Notes: generated by a model not told the origin, from the letters alone. A DNA stretch of 64,000 nucleotides from Psychrobacter fozii (GCF_003217155.1 NZ_QJSU01000001.1:248001-312000), one strand, 5' to 3'; positions 20,350-29,564 are shown, numbered from the stretch's first letter. Numbers and translations are program-made.

Positions 20350-20832
20350 ATGGCACAGGTTCATTCTAACAAATCATTGAAATCTATCTTCGGTATCACC
20401 TTAATGGCAGCCGCTTTAGGTCTAACAGCCTGTAGTACGGCAACCGAGTCTGACTCTAGCCCTGATATACAAGCCCGTCAAGACAGCATGAAAAACTGGG
20501 GTGATGCAATGGGCGTCATGGGTGATATGGCCAAAGCACCAGATACCTTTGATGCGGACGTCGTCAAAGAGCAAGCGGCATTCTTAGCAGAAGATTCTAG
20601 TATGCCGTGGAGCCATTTCGAAAACCAAGAAGACATGGGTAATGCGACTGAAGCCGTTTGGTCTAATGCTGATGGTTTCCGTGCAGAAGCTGATAACTTC
20701 CAAAAAGTTACTGCTGAACTAAGTGCTGCCGCTCAAACAGCCACTAGCATGGATGATATCAAGCCTGCATTCAGTCAAGTTGGTGCGAGCTGTAAGTCAT
20801 GCCATACAGACTTTAGAGCAAAAGATGAATAA
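20350..20832 (+). CDS. Cytochrome c'-type lipoprotein
   Basis: Periplasmic haem protein of 160 residues. The signal peptide ends in the lipobox LTAC (Cys ~28), so it should be membrane-anchored. The remainder is a helical bundle, and the haem c site CKSCH lies very near the C terminus, followed by TDFRAKDE, as in the cytochrome c' family. AAAGGAG precedes the ATG. In other bacteria cytochromes c' bind NO and protect against nitrosative stress. The specific role here is inferred. It is monocistronic with its own terminator. Confidence 0.85.
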   Translation: MAQVHSNKSLKSIFGITLMAAALGLTACSTATESDSSPDIQARQDSMKNWGDAMGVMGDMAKAPDTFDADVVKEQAAFLAEDSSMPWSHFENQEDMGNATEAVWSNADGFRAEADNFQKVTAELSAAAQTATSMDDIKPAFSQVGASCKSCHTDFRAKDE

Positions 20833-20862
20833 ATCTTTATACTGATAGCCAGTAGATCAGCA

Positions 20863-20901
20863 TAAAAAAACCGCCACATCATTTGATATGGCGGTTTTTT
20901 A
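20863..20901 (+). terminator. Terminator of the cytochrome c' gene
   Basis: The stem AAAAACCGCCA...TGGCGGTTTTTT is flanked by A and T tracts, about 30 bp after the stop. It is symmetric enough to work in both directions. Confidence 0.85.
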
Positions 20902-20912
20902 TTATGGGAACT

Positions 20913-21084
20913 AGGGCGTGTCCTCATTTTAAAAATAGTGATAGAAATGAGATAAATCGCAGTCAAACAAGGAAAATAGCGCAGATAATATCGAGATATT
21001 AATCAGCTATTTGACGCCGTTTGGCAAGATTTAGCCATTTTTAACCCATTTAGATAACTATCGAGTGAATTGAAGACACGCCCT
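20913..21084 (+). mobile_element. 172-bp MITE-like element, copy A
   Basis: A non-coding element bounded by inverted termini AGGGCGTGTC(C/T)TCA...TGAAGACACGCCCT, with TA (here CTAG) at both edges. A second copy of the same length lies in the opposite orientation at 55334-55505. By eye the two are about 90% identical. No transposase is encoded, so it is a non-autonomous miniature element. Confidence 0.88.
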
Positions 21085-21113
21085 AGCGTCTATGAATATT
21101 AATGATAGCTTGA

Positions 21114-22073
21114 TTACTCTGCCACTGTCTTTTCCACATTGATGTTTTTTTGCTCATTAAGCTTATCGACAATCGTCATCACTGATGCGTCACTCAAGTC
21201 TATCGTCCTAATCGGGAATGGAATATTTACGCCTGCTGCATCTAGCGCGAGTTTAATCTCTACAAATACTTGGTGAATCGAGGTAACTTTATTGGCTTGC
21301 GTGCCATCTTCAATAAACCAACGTACCATCAAATCTATCGTTGAATCTCCAAAACCTGTCGCAATCACGCTCGGCTCAGCTTTCTTTGACACGCTATCTG
21401 CCCTATCTAGCGCTTTTAAAATCTCAGCTTTTGCCGCTTCGATATCATCTTCATAACCAATACCCACTGCCAGTTGTAACCGGCGCTGCTTATAGGCAGT
21501 ATTGACTGTCAGCGCTGAGGTATATAAGTCAGAGTTTGGAATAACGACTTGCCGACCATCATAAGTTTTGATAGTGGTTGCACGAATTTTAATATCCTCA
21601 ACTGTCCCTTCATACTCTCCTGAGACAATCTGATCACCGATGCGAAACGGCTCTGATATGAGTAGTAAAATACCAGACAGCAAATTTTGAAAAATATCTT
21701 TGAACGCAAAACCAATAGCGACAGAACCGATACCGAGTGCACCGATTAGCTTGGCAGGGGTGAATTCCGGCACAGCTATCACCATGGCTATCATAAAGCC
21801 TACGAAGATAATTAAAGCACCACCTACTCGCTGAAATACTTTGACCAAATTCTGATGCCGTCTGCGACTGCCTAATATTTTATAGACGATTTTTTTGAAG
21901 AGTATCGACAAAAACCAAAAGATTAAGACAACGATAATCGAAGCAACAAAATACGGAATACGCTCGACAAAACCAATAAATATGCCATTCGCAGAATCAA
22001 TAATACTTTGATACGTTAGTGCAGCTGTTGTTGGCTCTGTACCTGCTATCGTTTCTGCCTCAGAGGTTGGCAT
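21114..22073 (-). CDS. mscS: Small-conductance mechanosensitive channel (MscS family)
   Basis: Inner-membrane channel that opens on membrane tension to release solutes after hypo-osmotic shock. The 319-residue protein has three N-terminal membrane helices (about 35-165). The pore-lining helix lies near LIGALGIGSVAIGFAFKDIFQNLLSGILLL. The beta domain follows with GDQIVSGEYEGTVEDIKIRATTIKTYDGR, and then the C-terminal alpha/beta domain. AAAGGAG precedes the ATG. The end of MITE copy A lies 30 bp beyond its stop codon. Confidence 0.93.
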   Translation of the reverse strand: MPTSEAETIAGTEPTTAALTYQSIIDSANGIFIGFVERIPYFVASIIVVLIFWFLSILFKKIVYKILGSRRRHQNLVKVFQRVGGALIIFVGFMIAMVIAVPEFTPAKLIGALGIGSVAIGFAFKDIFQNLLSGILLLISEPFRIGDQIVSGEYEGTVEDIKIRATTIKTYDGRQVVIPNSDLYTSALTVNTAYKQRRLQLAVGIGYEDDIEAAKAEILKALDRADSVSKKAEPSVIATGFGDSTIDLMVRWFIEDGTQANKVTSIHQVFVEIKLALDAAGVNIPFPIRTIDLSDASVMTIVDKLNEQKNINVEKTVAE

Positions 22074-22176
22074 CTAGGTGTCACTCCTTTGGTTGGTCAT
22101 ATTGATTATTCTGTTTATTGATAAATATTAGCAACGAATACTCATCAAATATTCAAAGCTTTCAAACGCTTAAAAC

Positions 22177-22758
22177 TTAGCCCATCAAGTCAGCTTGTAC
22201 AATCTCAATCCAGTAGCCATCGACGTCTTTGATAAAGGCGATATTTTTCATGCTGCCATCTTCTGGACGCTTCTTGAATTCAACGTTATTTTTATCAAAC
22301 CAAGCCACCGCTTCATCCAGACTTGGCACGCTAAAGCAAATATGACCAAAACCCTGTGGATCTTGGTTACCATCATGATAGCTAAAATCAGCTTTGGTTT
22401 CGGTACCGTAGTTATGAGTCAACTCTAAGATACCGCGCTGACGAAATGCAAAGATTTCTAAGTCATCACCAGCAGGCAGGTTGTCTCGCTCACTCTCCGT
22501 TAGCTTGGCTAAAAAATATAAATCGAAACCCATATCAGGGAATTTTTTTACCGCCAGCAACGTCATTCCAAGGACGCCCGTATAGAACGCTAATGACTTG
22601 GCAGGATCTTTTACCCGTAGCATCGTATGGTTAAACGTATAGCCAGTCGTCTGACCTGAAATAGGCTGAACACCAGCGGTATTTACGCTGCTAGTCGGCT
22701 GAGCTATAAGTGATTCGTTATTATTATCGGTGGCTGAGCCATTATTTGATATAGACAT
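22177..22758 (-). CDS. gloA: Lactoylglutathione lyase (glyoxalase I)
   Basis: Isomerises the methylglyoxal-glutathione adduct to S-lactoylglutathione. A single vicinal-oxygen-chelate domain starts at FNHTMLRVKDPAKSLAFYTGVLG. Metal ligands fit His in the first strand, Glu in GILELTHNYG, His in GFGHICFSV and Glu in YWIEIVQ. I chose the ATG at 22758 because AGGATAATT precedes it. The longer frame adds a hydrophobic lead without support. From there it is 193 residues, with a Ser/Asn-rich N-terminal tail before the domain. Confidence 0.93.
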   Translation of the reverse strand: MSISNNGSATDNNNESLIAQPTSSVNTAGVQPISGQTTGYTFNHTMLRVKDPAKSLAFYTGVLGMTLLAVKKFPDMGFDLYFLAKLTESERDNLPAGDDLEIFAFRQRGILELTHNYGTETKADFSYHDGNQDPQGFGHICFSVPSLDEAVAWFDKNNVEFKKRPEDGSMKNIAFIKDVDGYWIEIVQADLMG

Positions 22759-22791
22759 AATTATCCTAATATTGACAAAATATAGAGTTAA

Positions 22792-22826
22792 AAAAACAAG
22801 CGCGTAAAGGCTTTTTACGCGCTTGA
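22792..22826 (-). terminator. Terminator of the carbonic anhydrase gene
   Basis: On the minus strand AAGCGCGTAAA...TTTACGCGCTT is followed by seven T. It separates the carbonic anhydrase gene from gloA, so the two are independent units. Confidence 0.88.
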
Positions 22827-22911
22827 CTCTCTTATCATAATAAAAAATCACGAAAGGATTGAGAGGATTTTGTAATAGTGCTTATTTGATGTGGCCGATT
22901 TAGACGGTTTA

Positions 22912-23550
22912 TTAGCTGTCTAAGAACCGTACTTTGCCTGTCTCTAAATCATACTCTGCACCAACGACTAGCAACTGACCGCTATTGGTCAAGTCTTCTA
23001 GTGCACGCGAGCCATGCTTAAGTTGGCTAACCGACATACGTACGTTAGCACGGATTGAGCGATCAACTAGCTCGTCGGCATCGACGTCTTGACCATTGGC
23101 AGTCGCCAATTCATGCAGGTTATAAACACTTGGACGGATGCGATCTACGATGGACTGCAAATTGGGCGAGTAGTTTGTTTCAGGGTTAATGAGGGTTTCT
23201 ACGCAGGCCGTAACCGCACCGCAATGTGAATGTCCAAGTACGACAACCAACTTGGTACCGAATTTTTCGGCCGCAAATTCAATCGAGCCAATCTGTGATG
23301 GTGCGACCACGTTTCCAGCGACTCGAATCACGAACAAATCACCCAAGCCTTGATCAAATACAATCTCAACTGGTACACGTGCGTCCGAGCAACCCAAAAT
23401 AATAGCCAAAGGATCTTGGTCTTTGACCAACTCCGGACGCCTTTGCATCATCGGATCAGTATTGCTCAAGCTATCAACGTAGCGTGCATTTCCTTCTTTC
23501 AAAAGCTCAAGGGCTTCTTGACCTGTTTTTGGGCGCGTATTGTTCGGCAT
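22912..23550 (-). CDS. can: Beta-class carbonic anhydrase
   Basis: Zinc enzyme that interconverts CO2 and bicarbonate. Zinc ligands fit CSDARVP (Cys, Asp-Arg dyad) and HSHCGAV (His and Cys). The block GDLFVIRVAGNVV and the C-terminal VVGAEYDLETGKVRFLD are family features. It is 212 residues, normal length. AAAGGATATCTT precedes the ATG. It is transcribed alone and ends in a strong terminator. Confidence 0.94.
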   Translation of the reverse strand: MPNNTRPKTGQEALELLKEGNARYVDSLSNTDPMMQRRPELVKDQDPLAIILGCSDARVPVEIVFDQGLGDLFVIRVAGNVVAPSQIGSIEFAAEKFGTKLVVVLGHSHCGAVTACVETLINPETNYSPNLQSIVDRIRPSVYNLHELATANGQDVDADELVDRSIRANVRMSVSQLKHGSRALEDLTNSGQLLVVGAEYDLETGKVRFLDS

Positions 23551-24253
23551 AAGATATCCTTTATCATCAATAATATTAGAGTTATAAGCTGTTTAAATTG
23601 GATCTAGAATTAAGCTCACTCAGTCTACTATCTGTAGTAATTTTGCTCACCTCTCTAGTATCCAAGTCATATTTAACTGGCTATATTCAACTGGTTGTAT
23701 TCAAACATAAATCGACTAAATAACTGACTAGTCACTATTAGGTACTGACAGGCCAAAGCTATTGGTCTACCACAGAGTAATTGTATAGGAATACCGCTTA
23801 AAAAATGATAAAAAACTTTGTATTAATGTCGCTATATGACGTAATTATTGCTAGCTGCCCCAAATCATAGAAATGAACCCCCTTGCCAAATGTCCTAAAT
23901 AGGTTTGCCAAAAACTAGAACTGAAAAGCTCATAATAAAAACTCCTTCCTATCCTATAGTTGATTCAATCTGAAAGAGAGTCAGGGCAACCGAGTGCAGA
24001 TGTATATGTAATACTTTAAGCGAGATTAACGCTGTCACTCTTTCATAGTGGATTGACTATACCTTTGTCTCTCAAGTATTGTCTCTCACGTAACTTATGA
24101 TTAACTTGCACTAATTTATATCAAGGGTTTGTTATAATACGTGGCAACCAGACTAAGTCTATCCCCATAGCTTACACCCACACCAAATGACTTTGACCAC
24201 AGTATCCTAAATGAATGGCCATACTGCGATGTTAGATGCTTAGGAAAAATATT
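23551..24253. other. 703-bp spacer between can and potA
   Basis: No gene is seen. It holds a palindromic element (23955-24061), a TATAAT hexamer near 24134 that may be the potA -10, and a 19-bp segment (24189-24207) that matches 18 bases upstream of the cytochrome c' gene. Confidence 0.55.
23955..24061. repeat. ~105-bp palindromic element with conserved core, copy 1
   Basis: The arms TATAGTTGATTCAAT...GAAAGAG and CTCTTTC...GGATTGACTATA are inverted repeats. They enclose a core beginning GGCAACCGAGTGCAGATG and ending GCGAGATTAACGC. The core recurs at 31.85 kb with different but still complementary arms. Confidence 0.8.
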
Positions 24254-25507
24254 ATGACCATCCCGCTGCCCAATACGCACAAAACCTCTACATCACCTAA
24301 TGATGATAAGGTGCTGCTGCAACTGACTGGTCTAAAAAAAACCTACGATCAAACTGAAGTATTAAAAGACATCAACCTCGACATTCAACATGGTGAGTTT
24401 TTGACACTGCTTGGCCCTTCAGGCTGCGGTAAGACAACCTTGCTACGCTTGATTGCAGGCTTTGAGCAGCCAAATGCTGGTGCTATTCATTTAGATGGCG
24501 TACAGATGGCAGGGTTACCTGCGGATAAGCGTCCGGTCAATACAGTGTTTCAGCAGTATGCATTGTTTCCTCATATGACCGTCGCCCAAAACGTAGCTTA
24601 CGGTCTTAAGCTCAAAAAAATACCGAAAGATGAGATTAAGACACGTGTACGCGAGATGCTCGCGATGGTGCAGTTAGAACATCTAGCCAATCGTAAACCG
24701 CAAGATTTATCGGGTGGTCAACAGCAGCGTGTAGCTATTGCGCGTGCCGTGATAAATCGTCCTAAACTGCTGTTACTCGATGAGCCACTATCCGCGCTCG
24801 ATCACAAACTGCGTTTGCAGATGCAGTCTGAGCTCAAGCGTCTACAACGTGAGCTGGGTATCACTTTTGTATTTGTCACCCATGATCAAGAAGAAGCGCT
24901 ATCGATGTCAGATCGTATCGCAGTGATGAAAGACGGCACCTTTCAGCAAATCGGCACGCCTATCGAGATTTATGAAACGCCTGCCAACTTGTTCACAGCC
25001 AAGTTCATCGGTGAGACCAATCTATTTAAAGCAGAAGTAAAAGGTGTCTACCCCGATCAGCCAGATCGTGATGGTAAAGTCACCAACGGACGTATCGAAG
25101 TAGAAGTTTGCGAGGCACAAGCTCAAGATGGTCCAACCAGCTTGCGTAATTTACGTCGGCCTAATTTTGCCAATGACGTACAAGTAGGCGACATCGTAAA
25201 CTTACTCCTGCGCCCAGAAGACTTAAGAGTTTATGATCCACAAGATGATGAGCATGTTGGACTGTTTGGCCGAGTGATTGAAAGTAACTACAAAGGCAGC
25301 ACGCTCGACTCAATCATTGAGCTAGCAAACGGCCATATTATTAAAGCCTCTGAATTCTTTGACGAAGATGACCCAAGCTTTGATTATAAACTAAATGAAG
25401 CTGTCAAAGTCTCATGGGTCGATGGCTGGGAATGGGTATTGCCAGAAGACTCTACTGAGCCAAATAAAGGTGGAGACCATACAACCGTACAAAAGGATGC
25501 CAGCTAA
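24254..25507 (+). CDS. potA: Spermidine/putrescine ABC transporter ATPase PotA
   Basis: Cytoplasmic ATPase driving polyamine import. Motifs are Walker [11 protein letters not shown]-loop [10 protein letters not shown], signature [14 protein letters not shown], Walker [13 protein letters not shown] and H-loop VTHDQEEA. The C-terminal TOBE domain (~270-400) is long and acidic. I chose the ATG at 24254 because AGGAAAAATATT precedes it. The first of three overlapping genes potA-potB-potC; no substrate-binding potD gene is present. Specificity for polyamines is inferred from the PotABC resemblance. Confidence 0.92.
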   Translation: MTIPLPNTHKTSTSPNDDKVLLQLTGLKKTYDQTEVLKDINLDIQHGEFLTLLGPSGCGKTTLLRLIAGFEQPNAGAIHLDGVQMAGLPADKRPVNTVFQQYALFPHMTVAQNVAYGLKLKKIPKDEIKTRVREMLAMVQLEHLANRKPQDLSGGQQQRVAIARAVINRPKLLLLDEPLSALDHKLRLQMQSELKRLQRELGITFVFVTHDQEEALSMSDRIAVMKDGTFQQIGTPIEIYETPANLFTAKFIGETNLFKAEVKGVYPDQPDRDGKVTNGRIEVEVCEAQAQDGPTSLRNLRRPNFANDVQVGDIVNLLLRPEDLRVYDPQDDEHVGLFGRVIESNYKGSTLDSIIELANGHIIKASEFFDEDDPSFDYKLNEAVKVSWVDGWEWVLPEDSTEPNKGGDHTTVQKDAS

Positions 25508-26385
25508 TGGCAGGTCACAGCTTAGGCAGCAAAAGTCCTTTTCGCACCGCAACGCTATGGCTCATTTGGGGTTGGTTACTGATATTCGCGCTATTACCAA
25601 ATATCTTGGTCATCGCGGTCAGCTTTTTGACCCGTGATAGCAGTGCTTTTATCAGCTTACCTGTCAGCATCGACAGCTATGCACGCATGATTGATCCGCT
25701 CTATTTCGGCGTATTTATCCATTCGTTATGGATGGCAGGCATTACGACCATCATCTGTTTATTACTTGGCTACCCTTTTGCATGGCTTATATCTAGAGCA
25801 AAACCCCGTTGGCAACCACTGTTGATGATGCTATTAATACTACCGTTTTGGACCAACTCTCTGGTGCGTACTTATGCACTCAAGTTGCTGTTTGCGAATA
25901 ATGGTTTGATTAATAAATCACTGCTTGCGATAGGTGTTATCGATACCCCTATCGATATCTTATATACGCAAGGTGCAGTGATAGCTGGTCTGACGTATTT
26001 ACTATTTCCATTTATGGTGTTGCCATTATATGCCGTGTTTACTGACTTGCGTCAGGACATGCTACTGGCATCACAAGATTTGGGTGCATCCAAGACACAG
26101 ACTTTTTGGCATATCGTACTACCATTGACGACGCCTGGCATCATTTCAGGAGTGCTCTTAGTCTTGCTGCCAGCAATGGGAATGTTCTATGTCGCCGACA
26201 TCTTAGGTGGTTCACGCAACCTATTGGTCGGAAATATCATCAAAAACCAGTTTTTGGATGCGCGCGATTGGCCATTTGGTGCTGCAGCCAGCGTATTATT
26301 GACCCTTGCTATGGCTGTGCTGTTACTGGCCTATCGCGCCAGTAGTCGCCGCATTGGCAAGACTGATTTCAGTGAGGTGGCCTAA
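25507..26385 (+). CDS. potB: Polyamine ABC transporter permease PotB
   Basis: Inner-membrane permease of 292 residues with about six hydrophobic segments. The EAA-loop-like region is MLLASQDLGASKTQTFWHIVLPLTTPGI. The conserved LPFWTNSLVRTYA block is typical of PotB. Its ATG overlaps the potA stop by one base (TAATG), so translation is coupled. The order ATPase, PotB, PotC matches E. coli. Confidence 0.92.
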   Translation: MAGHSLGSKSPFRTATLWLIWGWLLIFALLPNILVIAVSFLTRDSSAFISLPVSIDSYARMIDPLYFGVFIHSLWMAGITTIICLLLGYPFAWLISRAKPRWQPLLMMLLILPFWTNSLVRTYALKLLFANNGLINKSLLAIGVIDTPIDILYTQGAVIAGLTYLLFPFMVLPLYAVFTDLRQDMLLASQDLGASKTQTFWHIVLPLTTPGIISGVLLVLLPAMGMFYVADILGGSRNLLVGNIIKNQFLDARDWPFGAAASVLLTLAMAVLLLAYRASSRRIGKTDFSEVA

Positions 26386-27173
26386 TGTCTCATTCGCGTA
26401 CTTTGAAGATTGGCAGTATCGCCGCCAAAGGCTATCTAAGCCTCATTTATGCCCTGTTGTATTTGCCTATCCTTGTTTTGGTGGTGATGTCCTTTAACAA
26501 ATCGAAAATTGGCTACAACTGGGGCGGCTTCAGCCTAAAGTGGTATGAATCGCTATTTAATAACCAAGCCATGCTAGATGCGTTTTGGCATTCTATCGTA
26601 TTAGGGTTGGTCGCCGCGACCGTCTCGACATTGATAGGTACGCTCACCGCTTTAGCACTACACCGTTATAATTTCCGTGGTAAAGGCTTGCTAAACGGGC
26701 TTCTGTTCGTGCTGATGATGTCGCCTGAAATTGTATTGGCCATCTCATTATTGGCGCTATTTTTATTAATTGGTCTGCAATTAGGATTTGTCTCGCTGTT
26801 ATTAGCACACATTACCTTCTGTCTACCGTTTGTGGTCATCACTGTCTTTGCACGATTAAGCAGTTTAGATGAGCGATTGATGGAAGCGGCACGCGACTTG
26901 GGTGCCAATGAGTCCACGATGGTACGTACAGTACTCATTCCCGTAATTTTACCAGCGGTAATGGCTGGTTGGTTGCTCGCCTTTACGTTGTCATTGGATG
27001 ATGTGGTGGTTTCAACCTTTGTCACTGGTCCAAGCTATGAGATTTTACCGTTACGGATTTATTCGATGGTACGGGTAGGACTTAAACCAGAAGTCAACGC
27101 TATCGGTACATTGCTACTGGCTGCTTCTTTAATATTGGTTATCATCTCGCAGCTGCTACTACGCCGGCGCTAG
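26385..27173 (+). CDS. potC: Polyamine ABC transporter permease PotC
   Basis: The second permease, 262 residues. It has an N-terminal helix YLSLIYALLYLPILVLVVMS, then FNKSKIGYNWGGFSLKWYESLF, typical of PotC. The EAA loop is LMEAARDLGANESTMVRTVLIPVILPAV. Its ATG overlaps the potB stop. The gene ends the operon. I expected potD after it, but the next gene is a LysR regulator. Confidence 0.92.
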   Translation: MSHSRTLKIGSIAAKGYLSLIYALLYLPILVLVVMSFNKSKIGYNWGGFSLKWYESLFNNQAMLDAFWHSIVLGLVAATVSTLIGTLTALALHRYNFRGKGLLNGLLFVLMMSPEIVLAISLLALFLLIGLQLGFVSLLLAHITFCLPFVVITVFARLSSLDERLMEAARDLGANESTMVRTVLIPVILPAVMAGWLLAFTLSLDDVVVSTFVTGPSYEILPLRIYSMVRVGLKPEVNAIGTLLLAASLILVIISQLLLRRR

Positions 27174-27310
27174 TTTGCTGTTGCCAATCTGGTATCGCTA
27201 GTTTGGCACTGCTTATTATTGACACTGCTTATTAATAGCAAGCTTTGAATGAAAGTCAGCGCTATATCTATTATAATGAATTTTTCTCACCTTCGCGGTT
27301 AGGTTACCTT

Positions 27311-28201
27311 ATGCTAGAGCTCCGTCACCTCAACACCCTAACCGCGCTACGGGCGCATGGTTCACTCGCTGCTGCTGCCGATGAGCTGCATGTTACGGCT
27401 TCTGCGGTCTCACATCAGTTGAAAGAGCTAGAGAATTACTACGATATCAGCTTGGTCAATCGTCGTACGCGCCCGCTTACCTTTACCCCTGCTGGTAAGA
27501 CCGTACTGGCGTTGGCAGATAGTATAATGCCGCAAGTCACCCGTACTAAATCCAACCTTAAGCGCCTAGCACATGGTCAAGCAGGCAGATTACGCCTAGC
27601 ATCCGAGTGTCATAGTTGCTTTGATTGGCTGATGCCGATACTCAATCATTATCGCCGTGAGTGGTCAGATGTCGAGCTAGATTTTGCCACAGGGTTTGAG
27701 CCTGAGCCGCATCATCTACTCATGGAAGGTGATATTGATTTATTGATTACCACCAGTGATTTACCGATAGACGGTATCAGTTATCAGCCGCTGTTTGAGT
27801 ACGAGAGTCGCTTGGTACTATCGCCCACGCATGATTTGGCAGCGCAAGAATTTATTGAACCCAGTGATTTGACTGAAGAAACCTTGATTGCTTATCCAGT
27901 AGAGGCCAAGCGTCTCGATATTATCGCCAACTTTATGACACCTGCACAGGTGAGCTTTGAGAATGTGCGTACTACAGAGCTGACAGCGATGCTCATTCAG
28001 CTGGTCGCTAGTGAACGCGGAGTAGCTGCATTACCTGATTGGGTCGTGGCGGAATATGAGAAAAAAGGCTGGGTCGTCTCGCGGAAGTTGGGTGCAGGTG
28101 TGCATTGTCAGCTGTATGCAGCGACGCGTACCTCTAGCCAAGACACAGCGTATATGCAAGGGTTTGCGAACTTACTAGAAGGGATCGTTAAACCATTATA
28201 A
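27311..28201 (+). CDS. metR: LysR-type regulator resembling MetR
   Basis: Transcription factor with an N-terminal winged helix (LNTLTALRAHGSLAAAADELHVTASAVSHQLKELE) and a two-lobe effector domain. It matches E. coli MetR along its length by recollection, for example RLRLASECHSCFDWLMPIL and GVAALPDWVV. In enterobacteria MetR responds to homocysteine and controls metE, metH and glyA. No met gene lies beside it here, so its targets are not shown by context. I chose the ATG at 27311 with AGGTTACCTT upstream. The frame from a TTG at 27245 is unlikely. Confidence 0.85.
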   Translation: MLELRHLNTLTALRAHGSLAAAADELHVTASAVSHQLKELENYYDISLVNRRTRPLTFTPAGKTVLALADSIMPQVTRTKSNLKRLAHGQAGRLRLASECHSCFDWLMPILNHYRREWSDVELDFATGFEPEPHHLLMEGDIDLLITTSDLPIDGISYQPLFEYESRLVLSPTHDLAAQEFIEPSDLTEETLIAYPVEAKRLDIIANFMTPAQVSFENVRTTELTAMLIQLVASERGVAALPDWVVAEYEKKGWVVSRKLGAGVHCQLYAATRTSSQDTAYMQGFANLLEGIVKPL

Positions 28202-28373
28202 ACTGTTGTGCTAACCTCCCTCAAAGTTTGAACTGCTGCTATAGGAAGCAGTAATCCTGCCTATTAAGAGGCCATATTCTTTTGAAAAAAATTGACTATG
28301 CATGCTCTAAGTGCTAATGATAGTTAGGTAACGAATTTTTATATTGTCAGTAACAATATATAAGGAAGTTTCC

Positions 28374-29360
28374 ATGAGTAAAACTATTGTTATTCTACTT
28401 TCGATAATAGCTGGATGTGCTAATGCATCTGATAACTTAAAATTTAAAAACCTCAATATTAATGAGCTTAAATCTAGTGACCTTAATATTAAAAACTCAA
28501 AATCTGAAAACCTCAATCTCGATAAGATAAAGCCTGATAACCTCAGTGTTGAAAACTTGAAATATGAAAGCCCAAACATTGAGGAATCAAAATCTGAAAG
28601 CCTCAATATGGGTGATTTGAAATCTAAAAATCCTAATGTTTGGAACTTAAAATCATCAACACACAACGATTACTACAATCAGCCTGAAATATTTATTGAA
28701 TTTAACTGTAAAAGTGGCAAAACCTACAAAATAGATTATAGGGCTAGCTCGTCTGGTTCATGGACAAAAGGAGATAATGAAGTCTGTTCTAATTCTGGTA
28801 ATAACACAGGTTCTATTAACAACTATGGCATTCAACCAGTTGCTTGTAGCACCGAGTATGAAATCAGGGTTAAACGAAAAAACAGCACCAAATGGTATAG
28901 GGTAAATCAAAAAACACTTCCTTGCTATTCTTCTCCAAACCCTGCTCCTGATACAAGCGGAACTTTTAGACTAAAACAAGTTACGACAAATAAGTGTATA
29001 TATGGTTATCAAACACCAGGCACAACCAATAATAATGCCTATACTTGGTCATGTTACCAGAACCCAGGTATGGCGTTTAAAATTCAAGTCAATCCAACGA
29101 CTGGAAAAAAGAAACTTCAACATCAAGAATCTAAAGACTGTTTAACAGTGAATAGTAATACAAATGGAGCACGGGCATCTCTAGTTGACTGTCAATATGC
29201 AAATACATTTATATTAGAGCCAGTGACAGGTAATATTGTCAGACTAAAAGCTGAAGGCAAAAATAAGTGCTTATATGGGCTTAGTCAAAATGGTCAACCA
29301 GTTCACGCTTGGGGATGTTGGAATGATCCATCTATGAACTTTGTTCTAGAACCTTATTAA
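28374..29360 (+). CDS. Secreted protein with decapeptide repeats and ricin-type lectin domain
   Basis: A 328-residue exported protein; AAGGAAG precedes the ATG at 28374. The signal peptide is MSKTIVILLSIIAGCANA. About seven degenerate 10-residue repeats follow (form: SENLNLDKIK, PDNLSVENLK), encoded by ~30-bp DNA repeats. The middle part (~95-185) has four Cys and no family I recognise. The C-terminal ~140 residues look like a ricin-B beta-trefoil: TFRLKQVTTNKCIYG, KLQHQESKDCLTVN and RLKAEGKNKCLYG mark three lobes. It probably binds glycans outside the cell. AT-richness and codon use differ from the neighbours, suggesting acquisition. There is no partner gene. Confidence 0.75.
   Translation: MSKTIVILLSIIAGCANASDNLKFKNLNINELKSSDLNIKNSKSENLNLDKIKPDNLSVENLKYESPNIEESKSESLNMGDLKSKNPNVWNLKSSTHNDYYNQPEIFIEFNCKSGKTYKIDYRASSSGSWTKGDNEVCSNSGNNTGSINNYGIQPVACSTEYEIRVKRKNSTKWYRVNQKTLPCYSSPNPAPDTSGTFRLKQVTTNKCIYGYQTPGTTNNNAYTWSCYQNPGMAFKIQVNPTTGKKKLQHQESKDCLTVNSNTNGARASLVDCQYANTFILEPVTGNIVRLKAEGKNKCLYGLSQNGQPVHAWGCWNDPSMNFVLEPY
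28432..28652 (+). repeat. ~30-bp coding repeats in the lectin gene
   Basis: Degenerate units of about 30 bp with the recurring form AAACCTCAATATTNATGANCTTAAA encode a ten-residue motif (x3-L-N-x4-K). About seven units are visible. The longest perfect identity between units is short, so the array is old or selected at protein level. Confidence 0.7.
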
Positions 29361-29564
29361 AGCGTAAATTTAACTTATAGTTATCATGTTCTACATTATA
29401 TTTTTTGGCATTTTTATAATACAAGGCTGGGTTTCTAACTCAGCTTTTACTTTTATACATTTTCATAAAAACTCTAATTAAAGACATCCCCATTGTTTAA
29501 CTCTTCTCAGTGCTACACGCAGCCCGCAGCACCTCAGATTGAATCAAAAGTCAGATGATATTTC

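Noticed and set aside
28432..28652. CRISPR-like array (30-bp units)
   Set aside because: The units are in-frame, degenerate coding repeats in a secreted protein without spacers. No cas genes are nearby.
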